A DNA stretch of 64,000 bases. It comes from Halolamina litorea. GTDB taxonomy: Archaea > Halobacteriota > Halobacteria > Halobacteriales > Haloferacaceae. The notes beneath the pieces were generated by a model. It saw nothing but the letters and a program-made list of their open reading frames with translations. It was not told the origin of the DNA and searched no databases. Position 1 is the first letter of the stretch. Each line of letters starts with the position of its first letter. A program made the position numbers and the translations under genes. Of this stretch, positions 43,524-52,958 are shown piece by piece. The stretch is from the NCBI RefSeq assembly GCF_026616205.1, contig NZ_JANHGR010000001.1, positions 1,488,001-1,552,000 of the forward strand, read 5' to 3'.

Positions 43524-45398
43524 TCAGTCGTCGCTCGGTTCGGCGGCGGGCTGGCTCCCACCGCGGACGCTACTGATGTTCTGGTAGCCGATCTGGACCA
43601 GCGAGAGTGCGAGGTACATGAGTACCAACGCGAGCACGATCCGGACCGACGCCGAAACTTGGGCTCCGAGCCCGCCGGCGCCGCCCTGGATCAGCTGGTC
43701 GTAGAGCTGCTCTTTGAACGCGACCCACGAGAGCCCGAGGATCGTGATGGTGACCATCACGGCCATCGGGACGCCCGTGCTGATCAGCTGCTTGGAGTCG
43801 TCCCAGTTGGCGAGCCAGACCGTCGCGGTCAGCAGCGCCAGCGCCGCGAGCAGCTGGTTCGCGCCGCCGAACAGGGTCCACAGCGTCGCCCACTCGCCGG
43901 AGATGACGAGCACGTAGGCGATCCCACACTGGATCACCGGATTGGTGTACCGACCGCGGGCGAACGAGCTGACGCCGCCCGAGAGGCCGGTATCGGTGCC
44001 GCTGCCGGGCATGCCGATGATCTCTTCCATCATGTAGCGACCCAGGCGCGCGGCGGTGTCCGTCGACGTGAGCAGGAAGCTCACGAGGACGAGCGCCATG
44101 AACGGGGCGCCGTACTCCACCGGGAGCCCGAGGCTGGTGAGGATGACCCCACCGCCGGAGGCGAAGTTCGGGAGCGCGCCGCCGATCCCGCCGCCCGCGG
44201 CGGCGGATGCCCCGCCGGCGACGGCAAGCGTCGACAGCGCGACCGCGGCGAGCAGCCCTTCACCGAGCATTCCGCCGTAGCCGATCAGGCGGGCGTCGCT
44301 CTCCTGATTGAGCTGTTTGGCCGTCGTGCCCGAGGAGACCAGCGAGTGGAACCCGCTGATCGTCCCGCAGGCGATCGTGACGAACAACATCGGGAACAGC
44401 GGGAACGGCGCCACCGCGTCGACGCCGAGGAACCCCTCGAACGCCGCGATGCTGCTGTCGACCACGAGCGGTTCACTCGACGTGCCGAACACCGTGCCCA
44501 CGATGATCGCGAGCAGCGCGCCGCCGACGCCAGCGTACAGCAGGAACGACGAGAGGTAGTCACGCGGCTGGAGCAGCGTCCAGACCGGGAGCGCGCTCGC
44601 GATCGCGGCGTAGATCAGGATCGTCGGGACCCACGCGGCGACGTTGGGCGTGAGGATGGCACTCGGGTCCATCGACGCCCCCGGGAGCCACGCACCGTTG
44701 CCCAGGAAGCCGAGCAGCACGATCGTTCCCTCGGGGTAGGTGCCGGCCTCGACGGCCGGGAACAGCGCCATCGGGTTGTTGATACCGAACCAGACGCCCG
44801 CGAACACGCCGGCGACGAACACGACCGTGCCGGGGATGAACGGGGCGTCGAACTGGTAGAGGTAGATACCGAACACCACTGCCAGCGCGATGTAGACGAA
44901 ACTCGCCGTCGCCGCCGACGGGAACGCGTTGAGCACGATGCCCACGACGAGGGCAAACACCCCGACAACGAGGATGATCGTCAGGAACGCGAACCACAGC
45001 AGGAGGTTCTTCCCGCGTTCACCGACGTACTCGCCGATGATGTAACCGATCGACTTCCCCTCGTGTCGCATCGAGCCCGACAGCGAAATGAAGTCGTGGA
45101 CCGCACCCATCAGGGGGTTCCCGATGGCGATCCACGCGAGCGCCGGGACCCACCCCCAGATGGCGCCCGCGGTGATCGGACCGACGATGGGCGCCCCGCC
45201 CGCGATGCTCGAGAAGTGGTGCCCGAGCAGCACTGGTTTCTTCGACGGTACGTACTCCTGGCCGTCTTCGTACTTGTGGGCTGGCGTCTCACGTTCGTCG
45301 CTGAGGCCGACGAACTGCGAGAGGTACCGTGAGTACCCGACGTACCCCACGGAGAACGTGATCAACACCGCGGCCACAATCCAAATGACTTGAGTCAT
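43524..45398 (-). CDS. cstA: Carbon starvation protein CstA (peptide/pyruvate transporter family)
   Basis: 624 residues with some 15-16 membrane helices. The CstA signature is at the start: VGYSRYLSQ and PVLLGHHFSSIAGGAPIVGP, then GNPLMGAVHDFISL. Later segments include SGTTAKQLNQESDARLIGYG and FLLTSTDTAARLGRY. CstA proteins import peptides or pyruvate under carbon limitation. A TATA-like CTTAAG lies at 45438-45443, about 40 bases before the start. Length and motif order are full, so the gene is intact. The substrate in haloarchaea is not settled. Confidence 0.92.
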   Translation of the reverse strand: MTQVIWIVAAVLITFSVGYVGYSRYLSQFVGLSDERETPAHKYEDGQEYVPSKKPVLLGHHFSSIAGGAPIVGPITAGAIWGWVPALAWIAIGNPLMGAVHDFISLSGSMRHEGKSIGYIIGEYVGERGKNLLLWFAFLTIILVVGVFALVVGIVLNAFPSAATASFVYIALAVVFGIYLYQFDAPFIPGTVVFVAGVFAGVWFGINNPMALFPAVEAGTYPEGTIVLLGFLGNGAWLPGASMDPSAILTPNVAAWVPTILIYAAIASALPVWTLLQPRDYLSSFLLYAGVGGALLAIIVGTVFGTSSEPLVVDSSIAAFEGFLGVDAVAPFPLFPMLFVTIACGTISGFHSLVSSGTTAKQLNQESDARLIGYGGMLGEGLLAAVALSTLAVAGGASAAAGGGIGGALPNFASGGGVILTSLGLPVEYGAPFMALVLVSFLLTSTDTAARLGRYMMEEIIGMPGSGTDTGLSGGVSSFARGRYTNPVIQCGIAYVLVISGEWATLWTLFGGANQLLAALALLTATVWLANWDDSKQLISTGVPMAVMVTITILGLSWVAFKEQLYDQLIQGGAGGLGAQVSASVRIVLALVLMYLALSLVQIGYQNISSVRGGSQPAAEPSDD

Positions 45399-45437
45399 TT
45401 TGAAATGTACCTTCGTGATAGAGATTGTCGTACATGA

Positions 45438-45443
45438 CTTAAG
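45438..45443 (-). promoter_or_regulatory. Probable TATA box of cstA
   Basis: CTTAAG on the minus strand, 40-45 bases before the ATG at 45398, implying a leader of roughly 15 bases. Confidence 0.35.
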
Positions 45444-45497
45444 CGTTCGGTGTTCTTCTCAGAGACGTTCGTGGGAAACTACGTCGGCGGCCGAGAA

Positions 45498-46472
45498 TCA
45501 GACGAACGTCGGCTCCTCGGCGTCGACGGGGACGGCGAGTTCCTCGGCGACCGCGCCGAGCAGGTCCCCCTTCACCTCCCGCGTTCTGGTCTCGATTTCG
45601 GCGAGCAGCGGCGGCGAGAGCGACCCCCGGACGTGGTCGAGGCGCTGCTGCTCGGTCTCGATCCGGTCCCGGAGGTAGCGCGCGCCGCGGCCGTCCTCGT
45701 CGTCGTCGGGGGCGGGTGTGAGCTTGTTGGCGATCAGCCCGCGCACGCCGAGGTCCTGCTGGTTCATGTCGGCGATGGCGCGTTCGGTCTCGTTGACCGA
45801 GAGTTGGTCCGGGTTGAGCACGAGGAAGAAGGCGGCGTCCTCCCGGAGCGCGCCGCCGGCGAACTCGAAGAACTCCTTTCGCTCCTGCAGGCGCTGGAGC
45901 ACCGGGTCGCCGTCCATCACGCGCCGAGGTTCGTTGTTGCCGATGGCGGCCTTCTCGAACAGGTCGATGCTCTGTCGACGCTTGTACATCAGGCGCTCGA
46001 CCCACGACTCGAGGAACTCCGGCAGGCCGAGCAGCCGCAGGGTGGAGCCGGTCGGGGCGGTGTCGAAGACGATGCGGTCGTAGGGGTCGCTGTCGCGCAT
46101 TACGTCGACGAAGCGGTCGAACAGCGCCGACTCGTAGGCGCCGGGCGTCTGGTGGGCCATCTCGAGTTGTTTGTTGATCTCGTTGACCATCGACGCCGAG
46201 ACCTGATCGGAGAGCCGGGTCCGGATCTCGTCCAGATGAGCCGTCACCTCGTCGTCGGGGTCGATCTCCAGAGCCGACAGGCCGTCGATCCCCGCGACGG
46301 GTTCGGGGCTGTCGCCGAACTGCTGGTCGAACACGTCCGAGACGGAGTGGGCCGGGTCGGTCGAGACAACGAGCGTCTCCACGCCCGCATCGGCGCATTT
46401 GCGCGCGTACGCACACGAGACCGTGGTCTTGCCGACACCACCCTTGCCGCCGAAGAAGACGAACGGCTCCAT
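45498..46472 (-). CDS. Get3/TRC40 (ArsA-family) ATPase
   Basis: 324 residues. The P-loop is FGGKGGVGKTTVSCAY with the signature lysine (GKGGVGKT), followed by STDPAHSVSDVFDQQF (switch I) and FDTAPTGSTLRLLGLPEFLE (switch II, a hallmark of TRC40/Get3/ArsA). The single ATPase domain and helical insert (EMAHQTPGAYESALFDRF) fit archaeal Get3, which delivers tail-anchored membrane proteins. No arsenite-binding Cys set of ArsA is visible. It overlaps the stop of the 98-residue gene upstream by one base. Confidence 0.88.
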   Translation of the reverse strand: MEPFVFFGGKGGVGKTTVSCAYARKCADAGVETLVVSTDPAHSVSDVFDQQFGDSPEPVAGIDGLSALEIDPDDEVTAHLDEIRTRLSDQVSASMVNEINKQLEMAHQTPGAYESALFDRFVDVMRDSDPYDRIVFDTAPTGSTLRLLGLPEFLESWVERLMYKRRQSIDLFEKAAIGNNEPRRVMDGDPVLQRLQERKEFFEFAGGALREDAAFFLVLNPDQLSVNETERAIADMNQQDLGVRGLIANKLTPAPDDDEDGRGARYLRDRIETEQQRLDHVRGSLSPPLLAEIETRTREVKGDLLGAVAEELAVPVDAEEPTFV

Positions 46473-46768
46473 CAGAAGTGGTACTGCTGGCCCTTGCGTT
46501 CGAGCATGGTGTTACGGTCCCAGAGGCGGCGCTCCCACGACTCGAACTCGGCTTCGAGGTAGGGGAGCAACTCGGCGGTGTAGTACGACACCGGCGAGGG
46601 GATGCCGAAGGCGTCGGGGAAGCAGGCGAGCATGAACGCGTCCTCCAGGTCTTCGGCCTCCTTCTCGATCTTCTCGTAGGCCGGGTGACTGATCATGCCG
46701 TGGTAGAGCCCCCGGAGCCATTCGTCGAGGGTGTCGAGGTAGCGGTCGATCCGTTCTGCGAGCTCCAT
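46472..46768 (-). CDS. Small conserved partner gene of Get3
   Basis: 98 residues from the ATG at 46768. Helical throughout: ELAERIDRYLDTLDEWLRGL, KIEKEAEDLEDAFMLACFPD, PYLEAEFESWERRLW. Charged helices with a conserved-looking FPDAFGIPSP loop suggest a helical co-factor of Get3, but I know no name for it. It leads the transcript and shares one base with the Get3 start. Confidence 0.65.
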   Translation of the reverse strand: MELAERIDRYLDTLDEWLRGLYHGMISHPAYEKIEKEAEDLEDAFMLACFPDAFGIPSPVSYYTAELLPYLEAEFESWERRLWDRNTMLERKGQQYHF

Positions 46769-46790
46769 ACAGCGCGGTACTTCTTCACGC

Positions 46791-46797
46791 GGTAAAA
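46791..46797 (-). promoter_or_regulatory. Probable TATA box of the Get3 operon
   Basis: TTTTACC on the minus strand, 23-29 bases before the ATG at 46768, indicating a leaderless transcript. Confidence 0.45.
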
Positions 46798-46856
46798 GCT
46801 GACGTGGTGTTTCCGGTGGCCGGGGGACTGAAGTCCGGTGACAGCAACCCCCACAC

Positions 46857-48095
46857 ATGAGCGATCGCATCCCGGTGACCGTGCTGTCGGGAAGCCTCGG
46901 CGCGGGGAAGACCACGCTGTTGAACCACCTCCTCGGCTCTGCGGGGGACCGCGACATCGCCGTCCTCGTCAACGACATGGGCGACGTGAACGTCGACGCC
47001 GAACTGGTCGCGGAGGGCTCAGACATCGACGTGGCCGGCGGCGTCGAGGAGCTCTCGAACGGCTGTATCTGCTGTGAGCTACAGGACGACCTCGAAGCCG
47101 CCGTGGCGCGGTTGGCCCGCGAGTACGAGTTCGACCACCTCGTCGTGGAGTCCTCGGGCATCTCCGAGCCCGCGCCGGTGGCACGGCTGTTCACTACCGA
47201 GTCCCGCGCGGCCGCGCGCTACCGCGTGAACGGCCTCGTGACCGTCGTCGACGCGCGGCTGTTCGTCGACACCTTCGGCGGCGAGGGGACCCCGGAGCGG
47301 ACCGCGGCCGCTGAGGACGACCGCCCGCTCTCGGACCTCCTCGTCGAACAGATCGAGGTGTCGAACGCGGTCGTGTTGAACAAGGCCGACCTCTGTAGCG
47401 ACGCGGAACTCGAGGAGGTCGAGGCGCTGGTGGGCGCACTCCAGCCCGACGCCGAGACCGTCCGCAGCAGCTTCTCGGAGGTCGATCCCGCGTGGCTGCT
47501 CGACACCGAGCGCTTCGACGAGGCCGAGGTGAGTGACCTCCCGGGGTGGAAACGCGCGCTGGCGGACGATCACGACGACGAAGATCACGGTGACGACGAC
47601 GACCACGACCACTACGGCCACCGCCACCCGGACGAGGTGTACGGCGTCTCCTCGTTCACCTACCGGCAACGGCGGCCGTTCCACCCCGAGCGGATCGCCG
47701 ACGTGCTCCGGGACCTCCCCGACGGCGTCGTCCGGTCGAAGGGCACGCTCTGGATCGCCGGCAACGACCTCCGACAGACCGTGGGACAAGCTGGATCGTC
47801 CGTGCGCGTGAACGCGCGCGGGCCGTGGGTCGCGTCGCTCCCGGAGATCGAACAGGAGCTCTACCGCTCCAACCGTCCCAGTCTTGAGTGGGACGAGGAG
47901 CACGGCGACCGCCGAACCGAGTACGTGGTCATCGGGACCGGGTTCGACGAGCAATCGCTCCGCGAGCGCATCGACGACGCGCTGGTCACCGACGCCGAGT
48001 GGGACGCGGTCGGGGACCTGCCGGCCGGCCCGTTCCCGACGGAGAACGAAGCCGAGACCGCGCTCCGGGAACCCACGCCGACGGCCAGCGAGTAG
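46857..48095 (+). CDS. COG0523 (CobW-family) GTPase, probable zinc metallochaperone
   Basis: 412 residues. The P-loop GSLGAGKTTLLNHLL (12-26) opens the G3E GTPase domain. The metal-binding C-x-C-C is GCICCELQDD. The segment HLVVESSGISEPAPVARL and NKADLC (G4) follow. Between GTPase and CobW_C domains lies a His/Asp-rich metal-binding loop, about residues 235-257 (DDHDHYGHRHPDE). The C-terminal CobW_C domain begins near 265 (VSSFTYRQRRPFHPERI). Such proteins insert Zn, Co or Fe into client enzymes; the His loop points to zinc. A zinc-repressor site cannot be recognised here. Confidence 0.85.
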   Translation: MSDRIPVTVLSGSLGAGKTTLLNHLLGSAGDRDIAVLVNDMGDVNVDAELVAEGSDIDVAGGVEELSNGCICCELQDDLEAAVARLAREYEFDHLVVESSGISEPAPVARLFTTESRAAARYRVNGLVTVVDARLFVDTFGGEGTPERTAAAEDDRPLSDLLVEQIEVSNAVVLNKADLCSDAELEEVEALVGALQPDAETVRSSFSEVDPAWLLDTERFDEAEVSDLPGWKRALADDHDDEDHGDDDDHDHYGHRHPDEVYGVSSFTYRQRRPFHPERIADVLRDLPDGVVRSKGTLWIAGNDLRQTVGQAGSSVRVNARGPWVASLPEIEQELYRSNRPSLEWDEEHGDRRTEYVVIGTGFDEQSLRERIDDALVTDAEWDAVGDLPAGPFPTENEAETALREPTPTASE

Positions 48096-48152
48096 GGCGG
48101 CCCACACGGCGCCGTCGCCAATAGCTAAGTGGTAGCGTCCCCGCGCCCCGGT

Positions 48153-48386
48153 ATGAGCGACGACGACACCGAACCGGCTGGCCGGGAGGGGTTCGACGCC
48201 GCGACGGAGCACTCACCCGGGAACCCGCTGGTGGTCCACGGGCTGAACGCCGTGCTGTCGACGCTGTTCGCCGCGACCATCGTTTGGGGGCTGGACTACG
48301 TCGGGAGCGTCGCCTACACCCCGATCAACGTCGCAACCGGGGCGGTGCTCATCTTCACCGCGGCGTACCTGATGTCGGTTCGCTAA
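48153..48386 (+). CDS. Small two-helix membrane protein
   Basis: 77 residues from the ATG at 48153. Acidic start (1-25) followed by hydrophobic helices about 28-48 (GLNAVLSTLFAATIVWGL) and 54-74 (TPINVATGAVLIFTAAYLM). No family named. It sits between the metallochaperone and the DUF5798-like gene on the same strand. Confidence 0.55.
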   Translation: MSDDDTEPAGREGFDAATEHSPGNPLVVHGLNAVLSTLFAATIVWGLDYVGSVAYTPINVATGAVLIFTAAYLMSVR

Positions 48387-48446
48387 CGACGGTATCCGAC
48401 CCCTGCCACCGGAAGGGACACAAACCCCCGCCCCCATCTCCCCGGC

Positions 48447-48761
48447 ATGGTTGGACTCGGAAGCACCGCACAGAAGTTGCAGACTGTCGCGGAGAAAGCC
48501 GAAAAGGTGTACAAGCGGATGAACGAACTCCGCGAGGAGGTCGAGGAGACCCAACAGAGCGTCGAGGAGACGAACTCCCGCGTCGGCACCGTCGAGGAGG
48601 AACTGGCCGAACAGCGCGCCGTCCTCGACGCCATCGCGGAGAAACACGACATCGACGTGGAGGCCGTCGCCGCCGAGGTCCACATCAACGAGGCCGAGAA
48701 CGGCGCCGATGAGGGCGCTGATGAGGGCACCGAGGAGGAGGCAGCGACCGGCGGGGACTGA
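48447..48761 (+). CDS. DUF5798-like coiled-coil protein
   Basis: 104 residues. The start (VGLGSTAQKLQTVAEKAEKV) and the long amphipathic coil (ELREEVEETQQSVEETNSRV, EEELAEQRAVLDAIAEKHDI) match haloarchaeal DUF5798 proteins, with an acidic disordered tail. It probably forms oligomers; function unknown. Confidence 0.75.
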   Translation: MVGLGSTAQKLQTVAEKAEKVYKRMNELREEVEETQQSVEETNSRVGTVEEELAEQRAVLDAIAEKHDIDVEAVAAEVHINEAENGADEGADEGTEEEAATGGD

Positions 48762-48934
48762 ACCCACGGCGGACAGTCGTGGTTCTGTGACGACCGAATT
48801 CACGGCGGGGTGGCCGTCGGTTCGTTCGGCCTGATTTGGGGTGCCGACACGCCGCAATTTCTCGACGACCGACCGACGGCGGACCCCTTCGGCGAGATGG
48901 TAAGCTACACAAACACCACCCCCGAGGTTCGAGT

Positions 48935-49915
48935 ATGACAACTCATCGGGAACCTCTCGACTCGGTTCTCGACGCCATCGGCGAGACGCCGTTGGTCCGC
49001 GTCCACGACGGTCCCGACGCGGTCCCGGTGTACGCCAAACTCGAGTCGTTCAACCCCGGCGCGAGCATCAAAGACCGCATCGGGAAGTACATGCTCGAAG
49101 GCATGTTGGAGCGGGGCGACGTGGCGCCGGGCGGGACGGTGATCGAGCCGACCGCCGGCAACACCGGCATCGGCATCGCCGTCGCCGCGGGACAACTGGA
49201 CCTGAACGCGGTGTTCGTCGTCCCCGAGCGCTTCTCCGTCGAGAAACAGACGCTGATGCGCGCGCTGGGGGCCGAGGTGATCAACACGCCCAGCGAGGAC
49301 GGGATGCCCCGCGCCATCGAGCGCGCCCACGAACTCGCGGAGGAACTCGACAACGCTGCCGTCCCCCAGCAGTTCTCGAACCCGCTCAACGCCGAGGCCC
49401 ACTACGAGACGACCGCCCCGGAGATCTACGACGCCCTCGACGGCGAGGTCGGGGCGCTGGTCGCCGGCTGTGGCACCGCGGGCACGCTGATGGGGATGGC
49501 CCGCTACGGCCGCGAACAGCACCCCGACACCCACGTCGTCGCCGTCGAACCCGAGGGCTCGCTCTACGGCACCCTCGTCGGCGAGGACCGCGAGGAGGGC
49601 GAGTACAAGACCGAGGGGATCGGCACCCACGACACCTCGACCAACGAACTGTTCGACCCGGAACTGGTGGACGCAGTCCACGCGGTTCCCGACGAGGACT
49701 CCCACGCCGAAGTCCAGCGCCTCGCCGCCGAGGAAGCCCACCTCGTCGCCTCCAGCGCCGGCGCCAACGCGGTGGCCGCCAAGAAGGTCGCCCGAGGGAT
49801 CGCCGACGGCGAGATCGACGCCCCCTACGACGCCGTCGTGACGGTGTTCCCCGACTCCAGCGAGCGCTACCTCTCGAAGGGGATCTACGGCGAGTACGAG
49901 GAGTGGGAAGGGTAG
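48935..49915 (+). CDS. PLP-dependent cysteine synthase / cystathionine beta-synthase family enzyme
   Basis: 326 residues from the ATG at 48935. The PLP lysine is K46 in NPGASIKDRIG. TAGNTGIGIAVAA (72-84) is the substrate/PLP-loop asparagine motif, and the phosphate-binding glycine loop is GCGTAGTLMG (near 181). QFSNPLNAEAHYETTAPEI is typical of CysK and CBS. It would make cysteine from O-acetyl- or O-phosphoserine, or cystathionine from homocysteine; the motif set does not decide. The C-terminal end lacks a CBS-domain pair. Confidence 0.88.
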   Translation: MTTHREPLDSVLDAIGETPLVRVHDGPDAVPVYAKLESFNPGASIKDRIGKYMLEGMLERGDVAPGGTVIEPTAGNTGIGIAVAAGQLDLNAVFVVPERFSVEKQTLMRALGAEVINTPSEDGMPRAIERAHELAEELDNAAVPQQFSNPLNAEAHYETTAPEIYDALDGEVGALVAGCGTAGTLMGMARYGREQHPDTHVVAVEPEGSLYGTLVGEDREEGEYKTEGIGTHDTSTNELFDPELVDAVHAVPDEDSHAEVQRLAAEEAHLVASSAGANAVAAKKVARGIADGEIDAPYDAVVTVFPDSSERYLSKGIYGEYEEWEG

Positions 49916-50242
49916 CTGCCGCCGGTCGAAGGCTGTTGATTGGGGCCCTGTACCACGCTAATTCGTGACTTGCGCGCGCGAGACGCGAGCGTGACTACTG
50001 GACCGACCTGTCCGGCGCCGGCACGGCTCACGCGGGCGAGAAGGACCGGACATCTGCCGAAACCCGGAAGGGATCCGCCCACGGATAGACACGTTCGTGC
50101 ATCGTCCACTCTCGATAGTGTCGTCGTTCTTTCCCGTTCCGTCCGAAACGGGGTTCTGACGGAGAATATCCTGTCAACTGGCCGTTCCCCCCTCCCCGAA
50201 GCGACGGGCTTAAGCTTGGCTCATGGAGAGAAACCCACAACG
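49916..50242. other. Intergenic with promoter of the nucleoside transporter operon
   Basis: The 327 bases between the cysteine-synthase-family gene and the lipoprotein gene have no coding frame with an acceptable start; an open frame to 49940 in phase with the lipoprotein lacks haloarchaeal composition. The TATA-like GCTTAAGC at 50208-50215 is the clearest element. Confidence 0.5.
50208..50215 (+). promoter_or_regulatory. Probable TATA box of the BMP transporter operon
   Basis: GCTTAAGC, 28-35 bases before the ATG at 50243. Confidence 0.5.
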
Positions 50243-51331
50243 ATGCGCGAGCACATCGACCGGCGGACGTTCATCGGCGGCGCAACCGGCGCAGCACTGA
50301 CCGGGCTGACTGGCTGTCTCGGCGGTGGCGAGGGCGGCAGCAGTGCCGCGGCCAACGTCGGAATGGTGTACGCACTGGGCGGCCTCGGCGACGAGGCGTT
50401 CAACGACATGGCTCACTCGGGGATCCAGCGCGCGGAATCCGAACTGGACATCTCCTTTTCGAACACCGAACCCACCGAACAGAGCGAGTTCGGGACGCTT
50501 CAGAGCCAGTTCGCGAGTTCGACGAGCCCCGACTACGACCTGGTCGCCTGTATCGGCTTCGCCCAGCTGAGCGCGCTCCAGACCAACGCCTCCGAGTACC
50601 CCGACCAGAACTTCATGCTGGTCGACTCCACGCTCGACGCGGACAACGTCGCGTCCTACACGTTCCGCGAACACGAGGGATCGTTCCAGGTCGGCCACTT
50701 GGCCGGTCTGCTCAGCACGCGGGAGTTCAGCCACGAGGGGAGCTACAGCGGGAGCGACAAGACGTTCTCCACCGACCCCGAGGCCAAGACGGTCGGCTTC
50801 GTCGGCGGGAAGGAGAACCCCCTGATCAGGAAGTTCGAGGCCGGCTTCATCGCGGGTGTCAACCACGCCGACTCGGATATCGAGGTCCGAAGCGCCTACG
50901 CCGGCTCGTGGAACGACCCGGGCCGTGGCCAGGAGATCGCGGGCTCGATGTACGACGCCGGGGCCGACATCGTCTACCACGCCGCGGGTGCGACCGGCGG
51001 CGGAGTCTTCAGCGCGGCCGCGGAGCGCGGCCGCCTCGCCATCGGCGTCGACAGCGACCAGTCGCTCACGAGCGACGCGAGCCACGCCATCGTGGCCAGC
51101 ATGGTCAAGCACGTCGACACCGCCGTGTTCAACGCGACCCAGGACGTCGTCAACGACGAGTTCCAGGGCGGTTCCAACATCGCCCTCGGCCTCGAGAAGG
51201 ACGGCGTCGAGGCGGTCATCGGCACCGAGTACGAGGGTGAACTCCCGAGCGAGGTGACCGACGCGCTGGCCTCCTCGCAGGAAGCCATCCAGAACGGCGA
51301 CATCGACGTGCCGACCGAGCCCGAGAACTGA
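50243..51331 (+). CDS. BMP-family substrate-binding lipoprotein (nucleoside ABC importer)
   Basis: 362 residues from the ATG at 50243. A twin-arginine signal (DRRTFIGG) is followed by a hydrophobic stretch and the lipobox LTGC, so the protein is exported folded and lipid-anchored on the outside. The mature part is BMP-family: VGMVYALGGLGDEAFNDMAH, FMLVDSTLDADNVASYTFRE, VGFVGGKENPLIRKFEAGFI and AAGATGGGVFSAA. BMP proteins bind purine nucleosides. It is the first gene of a four-gene transporter operon. Confidence 0.92.
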   Translation: MREHIDRRTFIGGATGAALTGLTGCLGGGEGGSSAAANVGMVYALGGLGDEAFNDMAHSGIQRAESELDISFSNTEPTEQSEFGTLQSQFASSTSPDYDLVACIGFAQLSALQTNASEYPDQNFMLVDSTLDADNVASYTFREHEGSFQVGHLAGLLSTREFSHEGSYSGSDKTFSTDPEAKTVGFVGGKENPLIRKFEAGFIAGVNHADSDIEVRSAYAGSWNDPGRGQEIAGSMYDAGADIVYHAAGATGGGVFSAAAERGRLAIGVDSDQSLTSDASHAIVASMVKHVDTAVFNATQDVVNDEFQGGSNIALGLEKDGVEAVIGTEYEGELPSEVTDALASSQEAIQNGDIDVPTEPEN

Positions 51332-51398
51332 GCCGCCCGCCGTGGCCGCCGCTCCCGGCCCCGCCGGGACGAACCACCCTCCAACCCACTATCACTAG

Positions 51399-52958
51399 AT
51401 GAGCGCGCCAGCGGTCGACCTGAGACGGATCACCAAACGATTCCCGGGCGTCATCGCCAACGACGAGGTGGACCTTACCGTCGAACGCGGGAGCGTCCAC
51501 GCCCTCCTCGGCGAGAACGGGGCCGGCAAGACGACGTTGATGAACGTCCTCTACGGCCTCTACCAGCCCACCGCCGGCACCGTCGTCATCGACGGCGAGG
51601 AGCGGGCGTTCGACTCACCCCGGGACGCGATAGACGCCGGTGTCGGCATGATCCACCAGCACTTCATGCTCGTGGAGCCGATGACCGTGACCCAGAACGT
51701 CGTCCTCGGCAACGAGCCCCGGAAGTGGGGCGGCCTCGCCGTCGACCGCCAGCGCGCCCGCGAGGAGGTCGCGGCGCTCGCCGACCGCTACGGCTTCGAC
51801 GTCGACCCGACGGCGACCGTCGAGGACCTCTCGGTCGGCGAACAGCAGCGGATCGAGATCCTGAAGGCCCTCTACCGGGGGGCCGACGTGCTGATCCTGG
51901 ACGAGCCGACCGCGGTTCTCACCCCACAGGAGGTCGAGGAACTGTTCGGCGTGTTCGAGGAACTGACCGACGCCGGCAAGACGATCATCTTCATCAGCCA
52001 CAAGCTGAGCGAGGTGACCACCGCCGCAGACGAGGTGACCGTCCTCCGGGACGGGAAGAACGTCGGGTCCGTCGAGACCGACGACGTGACCGACACCGAA
52101 CTCGCGGAGATGATGGTCGGCCGCGAGGTGCTGTTCGACACCGACAAACCGCCCGTCGAGGTCGGCTCGATCGGGCTCGCGGCGCGTGACCTCGTCGTCG
52201 AGGACGACCGCGGGGTCAGCGCCGTCGACGGCGTCGACCTCCAGGTCGCCGAGGGCGAGGTGTTCGGGATCGCCGGCGTCGACGGCAACGGGCAGTCGGA
52301 GCTCGTCGACGCTCTCACGGGGCTTCGAGCCCCCGCCGCCGGCCGGGTGTATCTCGGCGACGCGGACGTGACCGACGCCCCGCGGCGCCAGCGCATCGAC
52401 GACGGGATGGCGTTCATCCCGGAGGACCGCCAAGCCCGCGGGCTGGTGATGAGCTACGACCTCACCGAGAACGGCCTGCTTGGCAGTCAGCGCGACCCAC
52501 AGTTCGGGTCCGCAGGACGCATCCGGTGGGACGACGCCGAGGCCCACGCCGAGGAGATCATCGAGGAGTACGACGTCCGTCCCGCCGACACGGAAGCGTC
52601 GGCGGAATCGCTCTCGGGCGGGAACCAACAGAAGTTCATCGTCGGTCGGGAGTTCGCCCGCGACCCCGAGGCCGTCATCGCCTCCCACCCGACACGCGGC
52701 GTCGACGTGGGCAGCGTGGAGTTCATCCACGAGCGACTACTCGCCCTCCGGCAGGCGGGGACCGCGGTGCTGTTGGTCTCCTCGAAGCTCGACGAGGTCC
52801 GGAGCCTCTCGGACCGACTCGGCGTGATGCACGACGGGGAACTGGTGGACGTCGTCGACCCCGAGACCGTCACCGAGGAGCAGTTGGGCCTGTTGATGGC
52901 CGGCGAACGGCCGCCGGACGTGCCACGGGCTGTGACCCGCGCCGGGGGTGACCAATGA
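51399..52958 (+). CDS. Nucleoside ABC importer ATPase (two ABC domains)
   Basis: 519 residues with tandem ABC domains. The first has Walker A GENGAGKTT, signature LSVGEQQRIEILKALYRGAD and Walker B LILDEPTAVLTP. The second (from about 265) has IAGVDGNGQSELVDAL in place of a perfect P-loop and LSGGNQQKFIVGRE, the degenerate half usual in RbsA/YufO-type proteins. It energises uptake through the two permeases downstream. Its stop overlaps the first permease start by four bases. Confidence 0.92.
   Translation: MSAPAVDLRRITKRFPGVIANDEVDLTVERGSVHALLGENGAGKTTLMNVLYGLYQPTAGTVVIDGEERAFDSPRDAIDAGVGMIHQHFMLVEPMTVTQNVVLGNEPRKWGGLAVDRQRAREEVAALADRYGFDVDPTATVEDLSVGEQQRIEILKALYRGADVLILDEPTAVLTPQEVEELFGVFEELTDAGKTIIFISHKLSEVTTAADEVTVLRDGKNVGSVETDDVTDTELAEMMVGREVLFDTDKPPVEVGSIGLAARDLVVEDDRGVSAVDGVDLQVAEGEVFGIAGVDGNGQSELVDALTGLRAPAAGRVYLGDADVTDAPRRQRIDDGMAFIPEDRQARGLVMSYDLTENGLLGSQRDPQFGSAGRIRWDDAEAHAEEIIEEYDVRPADTEASAESLSGGNQQKFIVGREFARDPEAVIASHPTRGVDVGSVEFIHERLLALRQAGTAVLLVSSKLDEVRSLSDRLGVMHDGELVDVVDPETVTEEQLGLLMAGERPPDVPRAVTRAGGDQ

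Noticed and set aside
43659-45332. 557-codon frame opposite cstA
   Set aside because: Highly Arg/Glu/Asp-repetitive shadow with no hydrophobic core; cstA is a clear membrane transporter.
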